Assembly: GCF_028372415.1 (NCBI RefSeq)
Contig: NC_092878.1
Span: 26,456,903 to 26,520,902, forward strand
Direction of reading: 5' to 3'
Length of the DNA stretch: 64,000 nucleotides
DNA from: Notamacropus eugenii
Taxonomy: Eukaryota; Chordata; Mammalia; Diprotodontia; Macropodidae
The notes beneath the pieces are model-generated. The model was not told the origin of the DNA and ran no database searches. It saw only the letters and a list, made by a program, of their open reading frames with translations. Below, piece by piece: positions 1 through 19,114 of this stretch; the first letter of the stretch is position 1, and each line of letters opens with the position of its first letter. The translations under genes were made by a program, and so were the position numbers.

Positions 1-660
1 TGAGTTTCTCTCCACAACCACCTCACTTCCAGCTCCAACAAGCCAGCACTTGGGGGCTGAGGTTCAAATGAGCTGCTCCCAAGCATCAGGGGCTTTCGGC
101 AGGGGCAGGGCTGCTAGTCAATGTGAGATTAAGATCAGCTGCTCAGGAGGGGGCAGGGCCACCACCCAGGGCTCAGTTCCCTCAGGGGGTTTATGCTGAG
201 ATCTTCAACCATGGATGCGGGCTACTGCCTGCTTTGGGAGCCCTGTCTGCTGCTGCCACCTGAGGAAGCCTGAGTTACAGGGACACCCCACTCCCCTCTC
301 ACTCAGCCGAAAAGACCCTCTCACTGACCTTTGGCGCCTGTGGGTTGAGGGATCTGCGCTGCTGCTAGAGATTCTGCCCCTGAAGCCTGTTCGGATCTGT
401 TCCTTTCGGTGCGCATGGCAAAGGCAGGGCTGGGCTCTGCTCGCTGCGTCCGCGTCCGTAGAGCAACAGACCTTTCCCGTCGGTCGTCGGTCTTTTGGGT
501 CTCTCTGGGACAGAAATCTCCTCCACTCCATTGTTCTGTGGCTTCTGCTGCTCTAGAATTTGTTGAGAGTTCTTCTTTACAGGTATTTTATGGGCTGTGG
601 GGGAAGAGCTAAGCATATGTGCGTCTTTCTGCTCCACGGTCTTGGCTCCTCCCCTCTTAA
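1..660 (-). repeat. GC-richer, repeat-like block in IVD intron 3, possibly the 5' end of a marsupial L1
   Basis: The block is richer in G+C and CpG than the intron around it, and reads like the 5' region of a marsupial L1 in reverse orientation. This is recognition by style only. No coding part follows. The short open frames on both strands have no recognisable product. Confidence 0.3.
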
Positions 661-1084
661 CATGAGTTTCTCCAAGAACTACTCTGCTTTTTCTACATAG
701 CTCTGTTCATTTTTTTATCTTTCCTTCTCAGATTCTTCCCACCAAAATATGGCATCTCTGTCACCAGTCCAGTTTCTGATTCTCTAGTTTTATAAATCTA
801 TGCCAAGAAAACCTGTCACTTTAAGCCTATCTACCCTTGACCCCTGACCAGGATCTCTTGTACCAGCATCTCAAAAACTCCTTTCTTTCTAAACTCCATA
901 CCTCCAAACTTAATTATCATTTGAGTTGGCTGACAACCTGCTATTTCTTTTTTCCGAAGTGATAGGTATGGCCTCAGGTACTATTTGTATTCGCCTTGTA
1001 GACAATACTTATGTAGGACAGGAAAGACAGAACCAGTCTGGTAAGTTTTCAGGTATAGTCCAGAACTATCCTGCCGGACAATCT
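661..1084. other. IVD intron 3, no feature seen
   Basis: Ordinary AT-rich intron sequence with no exon-like frame or repeat that I recognise. Confidence 0.5.
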
Positions 1085-1782
1085 TGAAAATCATAAATGT
1101 TGAAGGGACTGTGAGAAAACTGGTACATTAATTCACAGTTAGTGGAACTATGAATTGGTCCTGCCATTCTGGAAAGCAATTTGGAACTATACTCAAAAAG
1201 CTGTTTAACTGTACATACTTTTTGACCCCGTGATATCACTATTGGGCCTATACCCCAAAGAAGTCAACATACCTAAATAGTTATAGCAATTCTTTTTGTA
1301 GTGGCAAAGAACTAGAAACTAAGAGTACCCATCAGCTGAGGAATGTGAGGACCTGATATGGTTGGAATATAACTCAGCATTCCAGAATGAATCTGTTGAT
1401 CGTGGCAATATATGAAGTCTTACGGAAACAGACAGATTGTACTGTAAGAAATGATGAAGGGGATAGTTTATGAGAAACTGAGAAAGACTAGTATGAGCTG
1501 ATCCAGACTAAAGTGGGCAGAACCGGAAGAGTAATTTATACAGTAACAACATTCTAAAGACAAACAACTTTGAAAGACTTTCAAACTCTTATCAATGCAA
1601 TGACCAACTGCTGTTTCATGGAACATGTACCTGCCTCCTGATAAGAATTTATTAAACCTGCATTAAATGTTTTGGATATGGCCAATGTGGGAATTTCTTT
1701 TGCTTGACTGTGTATTTGTTACAGTGATTTTGGTTTTGTTTTTTTTCCATGGGGAGGGAGGACAGAAGGAAATAAAACAGAT
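1085..1782 (+). repeat. L1 LINE, 3' end (sense)
   Basis: The order of segments is that of the marsupial L1 3' end: GGAAAGCAATTTGGAAC, then GGGCCTATACCCCAAAG, then ACTGTAAGAAATGATGAAGG, then GCCAATGTGGGAATTT, ending in an AATAAAACAG A-rich tail. It is interrupted by the foreign 91-bp block at 1349-1439. Confidence 0.8.
1349..1439 (+). repeat. 91-bp exact duplicate, copy 1 (inside the L1)
   Basis: This is identical base for base to 5003-5093, in the same orientation. Here it replaces the short part of L1 that should lie between GAGGAATG and ACTGTAAGAAATGATG, so this copy is the probable recipient. Confidence 0.95.
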
Positions 1783-1784
1783 TT

Positions 1785-2580
1785 TTTATTTTGTACTTAA
1801 TAGTATTTTATTTTTTCCAATTACATGTAAAGATAGTTTTCAGCATTCATTTTTGTAAGATTTTGAGTTCCTAGTTTTTCTCCTTCTCCCCTCTCCAAGA
1901 CAACAAGCAGTCTGATATAGGTTAAACATATAAATCAGTCATGTTAAAGCATATTTCCGTACTAGTCATGTTGTGAAAGAAAAATTAGAGCAAAAGGGAA
2001 TCTATGAGAAAGAAAAAAAATGAAAATCTGTCATCTACATTCAGACTCCATAGTTCTTTCTTGGAATAGCATTTTCCATGACAAGTTTTTTGGAATCGTC
2101 TTAGGCCATTGTTGTTGTTGTGTTTGTCCTTCATTCTCAAAAAGGACCGTGACGTCAAGATGATGACAGGACTTGCAGTTGACTTTGATTTGAGTGAGGG
2201 AGGGCTGTGCAGAGTCATCAGCCTCACTTTCTTGTGCAGAGCCATCTGGGTCCAGTGGCCTGATATTTACTGGGGTGACTGGAGATGGCCCAGGATGCAG
2301 TGGGAGACCCTGGCCCTTTCAGGCCAAGGTCTTATCACATTCTCACTTTAAGTGAAATCCACCCATTCAATGAATAGGTTTCTTTAAGCTGCTCAAGGGA
2401 TGGCCCCTTTAATAAAAAAAAATTCAAACTGGGAGGGGAAGACCCTCTGGGTTATTGCTATGAAGAGCCAAGTTTATCATAGTTGATCATCCCCACAATG
2501 TTGCTGTTACCATGTACGATGTTCTCCAGGTTCTGCTCACTTCATTTAGCATCAATTCACATAAGTCTTCCCAGGTGAGA
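1785..2580 (-). repeat. L1 LINE, 3' end (antisense), split by a SINE-like insert
   Basis: It starts with the reverse complement of an L1 tail (TTTTTCCAATTACATGTAAAG), continues through CAGTCTGATATAGGTTAAAC and CATTCAGACTCCATAGTTC, and resumes after the insert at 2109-2445 with TATCATAGTTGATCATC and GTTCTGCTCACTTCATT. Confidence 0.75.
2109..2445 (+). repeat. GAGGACC-family retroelement, copy 1
   Basis: It begins TTGTTGTTGTGTTTGTCCTTC and contains AGGACCGTGACGTCAAGATG, GGGAGGGCTGTGCAGAGTCA, CAGCCTCACTTTCTTG and GGGTCCAGTGGCC. It is nested in the antisense L1. Related copies lie at 3735, 19115 (reverse), 24155 and 24612. Confidence 0.7.
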
Positions 2581-3734
2581 AAATAAATTTTTGAAAAAGC
2601 AAAGACCATTCTGGACACAGATTGGAAGTTCCTACTTTTGTAATCCCAAAGGAAATAGACCAGTGGGCCTACAACACTGAAACCAAGAAAACTGTTAGGA
2701 TGCCTTGGCTTGAGGAGACAAGACTTATACAGCAGAACTGAAATGTTGAAAATTCCAACCAGATTAAATTTCTTCCTTTGAAAGTGGAATGCTGTAGCCA
2801 AACATCATTAGTGTGACATTGCAAACCATGAAACTCTTCGTTCTTAGGGAGCATTTTGGTAAGATTATTTTGTCGTTATTTTAAATGCATTTCCATTTTG
2901 AAATGGATAATTATAAGTGAGAAAGTTTTTCTTTTTTAAGACACTTTTCCAAATGAATTTTTTCAGTTATTGTACATGAACCAAGAAAGATAACTTAGTT
3001 TTAGTTTTATTTTGTGAATGGATTTTCAGTATTTCTTTTGCAGTTTAATATCTCAGTGTAACAGTAATATTTTAACTCACTACAGACAGACTAGAATGAT
3101 TTTTTATTAAACTCTCCTTATGGTAGAATATTAATGGGTAGGATAAAAACAGTGAAACATTGTGTCAGGTTTTTATAAAAAGTCCAAATGTTTTTTGGCA
3201 TATGTACAGATTTTAAGTTCTCAAAATAAATGCCTGTAAAGATGGGGGAAAAAAGGCATATAACAGATTAGCCAACGATACCACCAACCTTGCCTGGCCT
3301 TCCCCACTTTCCTCTGGGATTGGAGACGACTGGTAGGTTTAATTGGCTGACATTTTCTTAGCATGGACTAAAACAGAATATTGTTATGTCTTTTAAAAAA
3401 TTTTTTTAAATGTTATTCCAAGAATAAGTAAGGAAGTATAATGGACATTTTTTTTAACTACTGTGAAACTAAACTCATAGTAAATAAAGCTTCACTATAC
3501 AAGGTCATTGCTGACACAAATATTTTCCTCTAGTCACAATATGAAAGATCCTCAAATTTAAGCAATCAAATTTCATTGAGGGGGGAGTATTGGTTAAATC
3601 TGTTTTAAATTTTTATATATTGCTTTAGGTTTTGTAGCTTTCTATCCATCTAGTCATCTCTTCTAACAAAAGACTGAAAGAGAATGGGGGATGGGGTAGG
3701 GAGGGGAAACAAGTTCACCAAAACTAGACAGCCC
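2581..3734. other. IVD intron 3, AT-rich, no feature seen
   Basis: AT-rich, apparently single-copy sequence with no exon or clear repeat. Confidence 0.5.
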
Positions 3735-4050
3735 TTTGTGTGTGTGTCCATTGCTGAAGAAGACCATGCCATCAGAGAAATGATGACATGGCTTGCACTT
3801 GACTTTGTTTTGAGTGGGGGAGGGCTGTGCAGGTCACCAGCCTCACTTCTCCTCCAGAGCCATCTGAATCCAGTGACCAGATATTCATCAGGATGACTGG
3901 AGATGACCCAGGATGAGGCAGTTGGGGTTAAGTGCCTTGCCCAAAGTCACATAGCTAGTGAGTGCCAAGTGTCTGAGGTGAGATTTGAGCTTAGGTCCTC
4001 CCAACTCCTGCACTGGTGCTCTGTCCACTGCACCACCCAGCTGCCCCCTA
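3735..4050 (+). repeat. GAGGACC-family retroelement, copy 2, with SINE-like 3' half
   Basis: The left half matches copy 1 (GAAGACCATGCCATCAG, GGGAGGGCTGTGCAGGTCAC, CAGCCTCACTTCTCCTCC). The right half reads as an inverted tRNA/CORE-SINE (GTGCCTTGCCCAAAGTCAC to CACCACCCAGCTGCCCC). The same composite could be the element's normal structure. Confidence 0.65.
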
Positions 4051-4697
4051 GCCAACCCTTTAGTCAAATCTTAAAGCTTAGAGTTCTCTACCCCTTTTAA
4101 GAAAGGGAGGTATATTTTCTCATTTCTTTTCTGGGCCAGCTGGTTGAGTTTAAAAATAAAAGTTGCTTGAAAGCCCTACTGTGCTAACTGACCTCTAATC
4201 TCACCTGACCTGACCAGAATCACTAAAGGACTAAGCATCGAGGCCTTATTACCAGGTAATGCTTTTCTCCCTCCCTTCCCCCAACTTCCAATCTAATGCT
4301 TCATTATGGCATATAGGTGACCCTGGGTTTCTGGAGGCTTTGTCAGATCTTAGCAAGCAGGAAAGTCTGTTTAAGAAGGGTCTCAATGACAAGCCGCTAG
4401 AGAACCCGAAAGCCAAGGGCTTATGGTTACACGGAAGTCTCATTTCTATATAACATACAGATTCTCTTTCTGGGATTTAATGTTTTTCGTGCTCTTTTCT
4501 TTGCTTATGTCATAGTCACTTCTAAGAGAAGCTTCCAGTGCACCAGTCAAGCAAAACAAACGAATGTCTTGGCCATGTCTGAAAATGTATCACACAGCAT
4601 TTTTCTCCTAAAGAATTCAAAGCAGTTATACTTTTATGGCTGCCTTCATTTTATCTTTGCTATCTTTTCCTCTTCCTCCTCCCTCCCCCTCCCCCAG
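4051..4697. other. End of IVD intron 3
   Basis: Non-repetitive intron. It finishes with a C/T-rich acceptor tract at about 4660-4697. Confidence 0.6.
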
Positions 4698-11670
<6,973 letters not shown>

Positions 11671-13020
11671 CCCCTAAAAGTCTGTACCCCTCCCTAGCAA
11701 AGCAACCAAAGGACGTTTCTGTGGGAAGACGGGTTGTAATCTCTTTCCTATACCCCAGAACCGCAAAAAGCCAGTCCTGCTGCTTGTCTGCCTGTACTGG
11801 TCAGGATTTACTGAGACACGTCCACTGACGATGATGGGGCAGTGGCAGCAGACACACTCAGGAGGATCTTGACTCTACTTGTGTAGCCAGCCAGCCTTAA
11901 GGCATCTTCTGGGTTCAGTACACAAAGTCAACTTATGCTGGAAGAGAGCCTTGGAGTTTCTGAGGACAGACTTCCTTTGTTTGGTTCCCCACTCCCCACC
12001 ATTCCAGACACCTACACTTCTGCTGTGGAAGGGCCTAGCTCTCTGGGGGAGGAGCCTTCTCTCCACGAGCCCAGGTTGTCCTTTGGCTTCTCCAGCCTCC
12101 CATCTCCTCCGTCTGTCTGACTTTGAGGAGCATCGTGTGATTGCTGCAACAGCTGCTGGATTTTTCTTAGTATTCTCTTTGGTTTTTAACTGAAGCTTCT
12201 TTACTCAGTCCATTTTTCTCATGCTCACAAACATCCTGGCACTCCTGCCTTTCCCCATGGCACCTGTCTGTAGTCAGAGGTTAACATTCTCTCCTATTTA
12301 ACTGAAAATGTACCACGAGGTAGTGGCCAGTCACATAAACTCTTCCTGGGAATTGTTACAGAACACTGATCACTGGCCAGCTCTCCCTCTCTAGTTTGTT
12401 TTGGGGTGTTTTGTTTTTTTCAGTTTGTGTTGAACTTTTGAGAGAGTCAAACCTTTCCCCATCTGCCAGGGTTGTGGGGGACGAGAAGAATGAGAGTTAT
12501 GCATTAGCTGCCCCTTTTCCTGTTTCTGCCCTCCTCCCTAAGGCAAAAAAATGGCCTTAGCTCCCCTCACCCTCAGCAGGTTGGTGATAGGGAACTGGTG
12601 AGGCTAGTAGTGTCTTCTAGATGAGGCACTCTCATTTTACACTTTGCATCAAACGAGTACCTACTGCTATGATAGGTGAAGGAAGCCAGCCAGCTTCTGC
12701 AATCCCTTGATCCTTTCAGTTACATGGAACCCTACAAAGACTTAGACTATTTTTAATTCCTCCAAAACCAAATGGTTTCTGGAGCATCTACCCTAAGAAA
12801 GCACATGTCATTTACAAAGGTACATCCTGACCTCTGGCCTTAGAGCTTAGCAAAGAAGAATCTGGTTCAGGACTGGCATGCCTTGATACTGTATTGGTCT
12901 AAGTAAAGGCCACACTTTCCCCCAACCTGGTTTCTCTACAGCCCAAGAGTCACACATCTATTAAGAGAATGAAATAAGAGTGAAGCAGCAAAGATAAAAA
13001 TAACAGTTTTATTGGAATTG
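11671..13020 (+). other. IVD: IVD 3' UTR (end uncertain)
   Basis: This is repeat-free sequence directly after the IVD stop. I see no canonical AATAAA on this strand before the SINE at 13.9 kb. Weak variants are AGTAAA at about 12902 and GATAAA at 12993-12998. The downstream end is therefore a guess; human IVD also has a non-coding tail here. Confidence 0.55.
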
Positions 13021-13905
13021 GAAAAAATATTTTGTAGTTATTTTGTCCAAATGTTAGGATATAACCGTTTTGCCCCTTTTCGGAGCCATGCCGTGTTAGA
13101 AGTATCACCTGTATCTGACTAAGACAGCAGCTAAAAGGTTCCTGTGCCTGTGCTTTGTTGGGGCTGTTAGCAGCCTGGAACCTGCTTCCCTGCCCTTCCC
13201 AGCACCAGGAGCTGTTATATCCTTGTGATCCCACCTGCGGCTGTCTCCCTTCACAGCAGGGCTAGCTCAGCCTCAACATGCTGGCCAGTTTCCAGACTCT
13301 GCATTTCTCTGAAACCTCAAGGGCTTTTTTTTTTTTTTTTTTTGGGTCACAGCAGTTTGGCATCGGCTGTTTTGTCACACATGTGGTGAGCCAAATCCAT
13401 CTGTTTGAAAATGTGTTTTTAGTGTGTGGCAGGTATTGTCTGTTTTCCCAACCTCTTTCTCTGACTGGTGTCCTGTCCCTTGGCGACCATGGAAATTCTG
13501 GGTACAGGCTGTATTCTTCTCCCTCCTTGTTGGCTTAAGGGATTTGGAGAATTCCTTGCAGGTTCTAGTCCGTCCTTCCTGAGGTATTAAGAGTTCCATG
13601 TGAGTCATGTGGGACTGTTCCCCTCCTATTTCTCCCCTGCCACACATTTTTCTACATGTGAAATCAGGTTTAAGTGAACATCAAGGATAGTTGAATGGAA
13701 AGAGAAGTCGCAAAGGCTAACCTGTTTCCTGAAGGGGTGTCTGTATGTGTATATATACACTCATCTCATAGATACATAAACACACACATCTCTGATCTTT
13801 TTAACCAAACTTGCCCTAGCTGCATTAACATTCTCTGAGGGTTAGAATTAGTGGACTGCTAAGAAGCTAGCTGAAAGGAACGTCATTATTTTACAGATGA
13901 GGACA

Positions 13906-14165
13906 TTTGAGGCAGCTCAGTGCTATAGTATCCAGTGTGCAAGACTTGGAGTCAGGAAGATCTGAATTCAAATTCTTCCTTGGGCATTTATTAGCTGTGA
14001 CCCTGGATAAAATGAAACTATTTCAGCCTATTTTCTCCTCTGTAAAATGGACATAATAAATAGCACCTACCTGATAGGGTTGTGAGGTTCAAATGAGGTC
14101 ATATACACCATGCTTTGCAAACCTTAAAGCATTGCTATGTAACTGCTAGCTGTTACTGAGGCCCA
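13906..14165 (+). repeat. CORE-SINE with MIR/L2-like tail
   Basis: It runs GAGGCAGCTCAGTGCTATAG, CAAGACTTGGAGTCAGGAAG, TTTTCTCCTCTGTAAAATGG, ATAGGGTTGTGAGGTTCAAA, then a GCATTGCTATGTAACTGCTA end. It closes the non-repetitive stretch after IVD. Confidence 0.75.
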
Positions 14166-14884
14166 AGGTGGAGCTTAGAGCTAGATTCTGGGTTTTGTAA
14201 CTTGGAACAGCAGAAGGCTTAAGAGGCTCTGAGCGTGAACCTTGCTGCAGGACTAGATCCACCAACGTGTTCCACCCCTTGCTCAACTTTCTTCCACACT
14301 GCAGCAGGTCTGAGCTGTTCTATTCCAGTGCCACCTACCATTGTGGAAGTGGAGGAGGAAGGGGAAGTAGTGCTCCGAGCATGATACCCAGAAGGACTTA
14401 CACCTGGCTTCTAGTCAGGCACACTAACCAAGCATTGCAAATGCCCTTTGGCTTGCCTGCTTGAGTTTCTCTGTTACCTAGCCTCCGATGTTTGTCATCT
14501 CTCAATTGTAGCCCCCGGATAAATCACACAGTAGGTTGCCCCTTAGTTTTTCCTTCCTACACCTTATTCTTAAAAGTACAAGTAAAATCAGATTGAAATG
14601 ACCACCAAGAGTATTCAGGGGGAATTTGGATAGGGGGAAGATCTTAAAGGAGCAACATAAGGGTGCATCTTTGTGACCTTAATTCAAGTAAAATCTGGTT
14701 TAAATGACCAAGAGCCAATGCTTTGAGTGCAAATTGAAGTATAATTTTCACCCTTTATTTTTTTTTCAATATGGCTAATAAGGAAATATGTTTTACGTGA
14801 TTTCACATGCTTAATTGCTGTCATTTGCCTTCTCATTGGGTGTTGGAGAGAATGAGAAGGAGGGAATTTGGAACTCAATTTAAA
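14166..14884. other. Intergenic sequence, no gene seen
   Basis: No repeat or exon recognised with confidence. Confidence 0.4.
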
Positions 14885-15135
14885 AATAATGTTTAAAATA
14901 AATTTTTTTGTTTGTAAAGATTTTACTTTTACTTAGTTTTAGTTTTCAACATTCTCTAAGATTTTGAATTCTAAAATGTCCCCCCCTCCCCAAGATGGCA
15001 GGCAATCTGATATAGGCTATATTTGTACAATCATATTAAACATTTCTGAACGAAAGGGGAAAACCATGAGAAAGAAAAAAGGATGCTTCAATCTGCATTC
15101 AGACTCCATAGTTCTTTCTCTGGATGTGGATGGCT
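14885..15135 (-). repeat. L1 3' end (antisense)
   Basis: The reverse-oriented L1 tail is visible: AGTTTTAGTTTTCAACATTC, GGCAATCTGATATAGGCTAT, CATTCAGACTCCATAGTTCT. Confidence 0.7.
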
Positions 15136-15269
15136 TAGAATAAATATTCTTTTTTAAAGAGCCAGTGGCTTAAATCAGCCAAAGGTATAAAAATGACCAT
15201 TCAGAGGTTAGGAGAGGTGGTCTTAAAGTCGCAATATGCACAAAGGGTGCATCTGTATGACCGGCAAAC

Positions 15270-15362
15270 CTCAGTGTCTGGACCTCAGTTTCCTTATCTG
15301 TAAAAGGAGATTGAACTGGATAACTTCTAAGGTCCTTTCCATCTCTGAGTCCTGTGATCTTA
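15270..15362 (+). repeat. MIR SINE fragment
   Basis: It reads CCTCAGTTTCCTTATCTGTA, then ACTTCTAAGGTCCTTTCCAT, a sense 3' half. Confidence 0.6.
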
Positions 15363-15564
15363 ATCTCATAAGTAGCCCAAAGCAAGATGCACACCCTAGT
15401 CCAGCACACAGTCTGCATTAAAGTGTTAGTCATTATTGGGCTCCTCCAGACTGGACCTGGGTGACGACCCCTCCCAGGTTCATCCTTGAGGGTGGATGTG
15501 CTGGGAAACCCCCAAAGATGTCCCTGCTTCCCTTAATTGAGGAGGAGGAGGGAAGTGAGTGTAT

Positions 15565-15695
15565 GTAAACTTTAAAATTATACCTTTATTTCAATATAAG
15601 TAGCTCTCTAATCCTGTTTTGTTTTATGCATTTGAAAGCATAGTGAGAGGGCTTCATCAGACTGCCAAGCAGTCCATGGCATTAAAAAGGTTAGG
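15565..15695 (+). repeat. hAT-like MITE fragment (GCTTCATCAGACTGCCAA type)
   Basis: It reads TTTCAATATAAGTAGCTCTC, then GGGCTTCATCAGACTGCC, ending TTAAAAAGGTTA. It is the same element type as 61975-62160. Confidence 0.5.
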
Positions 15696-16104
15696 TTAAA
15701 TGGGAAGGCAAGCTATAGCTTGCACAAAGATCCTGAGATTCCAAGGTGGAAGTGACTTCAGCAGTGCAGTTTGGAAGAGACAGCACCACCTCACCTCTTC
15801 ATCTCTTGGCTGGGCTTTGACTAATACTTCAGCTTTATCTCTGGCCAGCTCTGTTCAGCTCTCAGTACCAGACTGGAGCTGGGCTCTGCTGCCAACCTGC
15901 CCTGATGACTGAGCTGAGTGGAGCTCGCCTGCCCCCTGCCGGAATTTCAGAAAATCGCGAGCAAGCCCTTTTTCCTTCTGCTGAAACCTCCCTGCCTTCC
16001 TTGAAGGTAGCCTGTTCCAGTGCCCAAGTTACCTGATTGGTAGAGCTATCTTGAGCCATCCCTTCACACTCACTCAGCCTTAGCTTCATCAGCATTTATG
16101 TCAC
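15696..16104. other. Intergenic sequence, no gene seen
   Basis: Moderately GC-rich, single-copy-looking text with no supported feature. Confidence 0.4.
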
Positions 16105-16240
16105 ATACTATCTAGTGCTGTAGTTATATGTATACAGTCTTTTAGAGTATAAACTCCTTGAGGGCAGAGACAAAGACTGTACATGCCAAAGTACCTTGTA
16201 TATAATAAATGCTCAACAAATACTTGTTGTACGAATGACT
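16105..16240 (+). repeat. L2 LINE, 3' end
   Basis: L2 terminal signature: AAACTCCTTGAGGGCAGAGA, then ATAATAAATGCTCAACAAAT. Confidence 0.7.
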
Positions 16241-16689
16241 ATTTTAAAAAGCCCACTTCCAGGCTTGGTAGAAACAAAACTGCTCAGTTCATGTAGATCA
16301 CCATTCCCTGCCTCTAGTTCACATATGGTTCTGTCCACCTTGGTGGACCAAGAATCCACACATGCTCCTGGCTCCCACTTGGCTACTCACAAGTAAGTCC
16401 CCAGTTGAGGCAGGGACTTGCCCTTTGAGAAGTAAATGGAAAGATTAGAGAATATTCCAGCCTGGAGAAATGAATATTACCAAGGAAAAGAGTAAGCAGG
16501 CCTCTTGAAGTTTGTGCAGCACAAAGGATACCGCAAAGATCCATCAGTACCAGGGACCAAAAGAACCTCTGTCTCAACCCAAAGGGTTCAGTATTAGTTA
16601 GACTCAACATTCATATTCCTTGCCAGGGACTCCCATCTCAACCAAGATGCATCCAAACTTACATCGAGAGAATTGTGATACTGGGAATT

Positions 16690-17525
16690 TTAAAAATTAC
16701 TTATTTACATTTTCCAATAAACAAGCATTTATATCCTCTTTCTCCCTTGGGTGGGGTAGTGGGACCCTTATAATAATGGAGAGATAATCAAAAACAAATT
16801 CCACATTGGCCATAACCACAAATGAGTGGCTCTGCACGTTTAGTCCCTAACTTTGTCTTCAGTCTTCTGGAATTGTAATTGGTTATTGCATGGGTTAGAG
16901 TTCTAAAGTCTTTCGGTTATTTGCCTTTATAGTTTTGTGGTATAAATCTTTCTGGCTCTCCTCACTGTATCACATCATCTCATACAAATTTTCCCAGGTT
17001 TCTCTGAAGCTGTCCCTTTCATCATTTCTTATGATGCAACAGTATTTTTTATATTCATATATCATAATTTGTTCAGGTGTTCCCCCAGATCATCATTAGT
17101 TTAAGTTTCTAGTTCTTTGCTGCCACAAAAAGAGCTGCCATATACATATAGATACTTTTCCTCCTTTTGTCTCTTGGGGATATAACCCTAGCTATGGTAT
17201 CTATTAGGTCAACAGGTAGGCTCAGTTTAGTGACTTTTGGAACAGGTTCCAAATTACTTTCCAGAATGGTAGCACCAATTCACAGTTCCATCAATAGTGT
17301 CTTAATGTGACTTTTCCAGCAGCTTCTCTGGCATCGGTCTTTTTCCTTTTTTGTCATCTTTGCTGCTCTGATGGGTGTGAAATAAAATTTTAAAGTACCT
17401 TTCATTTGCATTTATCTAATTATTAGTCATTTTGACCATTTAAAAAATATGGTTATTGATAGCTTGGATTTCTTCCTTTGAAAACTTCCTATTCATATCC
17501 TTCGGCCATTTGTCTTTTGGGAAAT
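16690..17525 (-). repeat. L1 LINE, 3' end (antisense), about 0.8 kb
   Basis: Reverse-oriented L1: TTTACATTTTCCAATAAAC, TTCCAGAATGGTAGCACCAA, GTTCCATCAATAGTGTCTTA, TTTGCATTTATCTAATTATT, CCTATTCATATCCTTCGGCC. Confidence 0.8.
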
Positions 17526-18045
17526 GGTTCTTAGTCTTACAAATTTGAATTAATGCTTTAAGGGATTATTTAACTCTGCAATTTACAAGCTAAAGAATAA
17601 GAATAAGGCATAGATTCCTCTCCATGGAGCCAGAACAGAAACGGTAAAGGTACACACTTTCCTTGATGTCCCCCATAAGTTTGGGTTGCTGTTTTTTGAG
17701 AGATACAGGCTAAGCCTGGTGCCCTACCCCAGTTATGCCCCCATAACTGCCAATTACGGACATTCTTTGCACTAGGAGGGAGGAAGCCAAAAGAAGGAGT
17801 AAGCTGTGCTCTTCTCTATGATATGCACCACCCCCAGGCTTAGGACCTAACCTCAGCACCCGATCCAAGATAGATGGATTATAAAAACCTGCAATTAAAT
17901 TTAGCAGTAGTAAAGGTGAAAAAGAGAAAGAAAAGAGCAACAGGGAGAAATATAAACTACTAACCCAATTATATATGCGTCATTCACCCACATATAAGTG
18001 ACTCACAAAGACACCCCTCTGACTTCAGCTTAGCATGATGCAAGA
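17526..18045. other. Intergenic sequence, no feature seen
   Basis: No repeat family or exon recognised. Confidence 0.35.
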
Positions 18046-18830
18046 AAAATGACAACTGTCCATACTCTTTGGCCTAGAAATCTCACTGCTGCCCATATGT
18101 ACCCCTAGGATGTCAAAGGCAAAGACGACAGTCCAGTATATACCAAGATATTATTACAACTAGGTGGATAGAGGCTGAGCCCAGAGGCAGGAAAACTCAT
18201 CTTCCTGAGTTCAAATCTGGCCTCAGATACTTATTAACACACTTAATAGCTGTGTGACCCTGGGCAAGTCACTTGACCCTGTTTGCCTCCGTTTCCTCAC
18301 CTGTAAAATGAGCTGGAGAAGGGAGTGACAAACCACTCTAGTATCTTTGCCAAGAAAACCCCAGATGGGGTCATGAAGAGTCAGACACAACTGTGCAACA
18401 AAAATCATCATAGCACTCTTCAACAGCGGCAAAAAACTAGAAACAAACAGAGCGGTCATCAGCTCATAATCTATGAAGGCAATGGAGTATTATGCAGTGA
18501 GAAAAGAGGAAAATGAAGAATTCAGAGAAATACTGAGAAGATTTGTATAAAGGATGCAAAGTAAAATAAGCAGAACCAAGAGGACAAAATACAGGACTAC
18601 AATGATGTAAATGGGACATACAAAATGCAATTGAAAAAAGTCCCAGAGAATGAAAAAAGCTATATCTTCTCATAGAAGAAAGGTAGTGAGCTATTAGAAG
18701 AGAATATTGTATGCATTGTTAGGTATGGTCACTATATATGGGATGTTTTTGCTTAGTTTTTATAACAAGGGAAAGCTTAATCTAGAGAAGGAAGGTGGGA
18801 AATAACTTATATAAAGACATTAATAAAACT
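18046..18830 (+). repeat. L1 LINE, 3' end (sense), interrupted by a SINE
   Basis: It reads CTTTGGCCTAGAAATCTCAC, then GTGGATAG; after the SINE it continues CAACAGCGGCAAAAAACTAG, ATGGAGTATTATGCAG, AAGCAGAACCAAGAGGAC. Confidence 0.8.
18160..18412 (+). repeat. tRNA-CORE-RTE-tail SINE nested in the L1
   Basis: It runs from an AACTAGGTGGATAGAGGCTG head through CTGTGTGACCCTGGGCAAGT to an RTE-type tail, AGTATCTTTGCCAAGAAAAC then GGGTCATGAAGAGTCAGACA. It is younger than its L1 host. Confidence 0.8.
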
Positions 18831-18864
18831 AAAAATAGGTGTCCTTGTCAGATGTGAAACAACT

Positions 18865-19112
18865 AGCTGGCTCAATGGATAGAGTGCCAGTCCTGGAGTC
18901 AGGAAGACTCATCTTTCTGAATTTAAATCAGGCCTTAGACACTTAGCAGCTTTGTGACCCTCAGCAAGTCATTTAACCTTGTTTGCCTCAGTTTCCTCAC
19001 CTGTAAAATGAGCTGAAGAAGAAAAGAGCCAAGCACTCCAGTAACCTTGTCAAGAAAATCCCAAATAGTGTCACAAATTGTCTGACATGACTGAAAAACA
19101 ACTAAACATACT
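18865..19112 (+). repeat. tRNA-CORE-RTE-tail SINE
   Basis: Same family as the SINE at 18160: GGCTCAATGGATAGAGTGCC head, then CAGTTTCCTCACCTGTAAAA, GTAACCTTGTCAAGAAAATC and TTGTCTGACATGACTGAAAA. Confidence 0.8.
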
Positions 19113-19114
19113 GA

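Noticed and set aside
2109-2351. 80-codon frame over the GAGGACC-family element
   Set aside because: The same text recurs in several diverged copies elsewhere with different frames, so it is repeat sequence rather than a gene.
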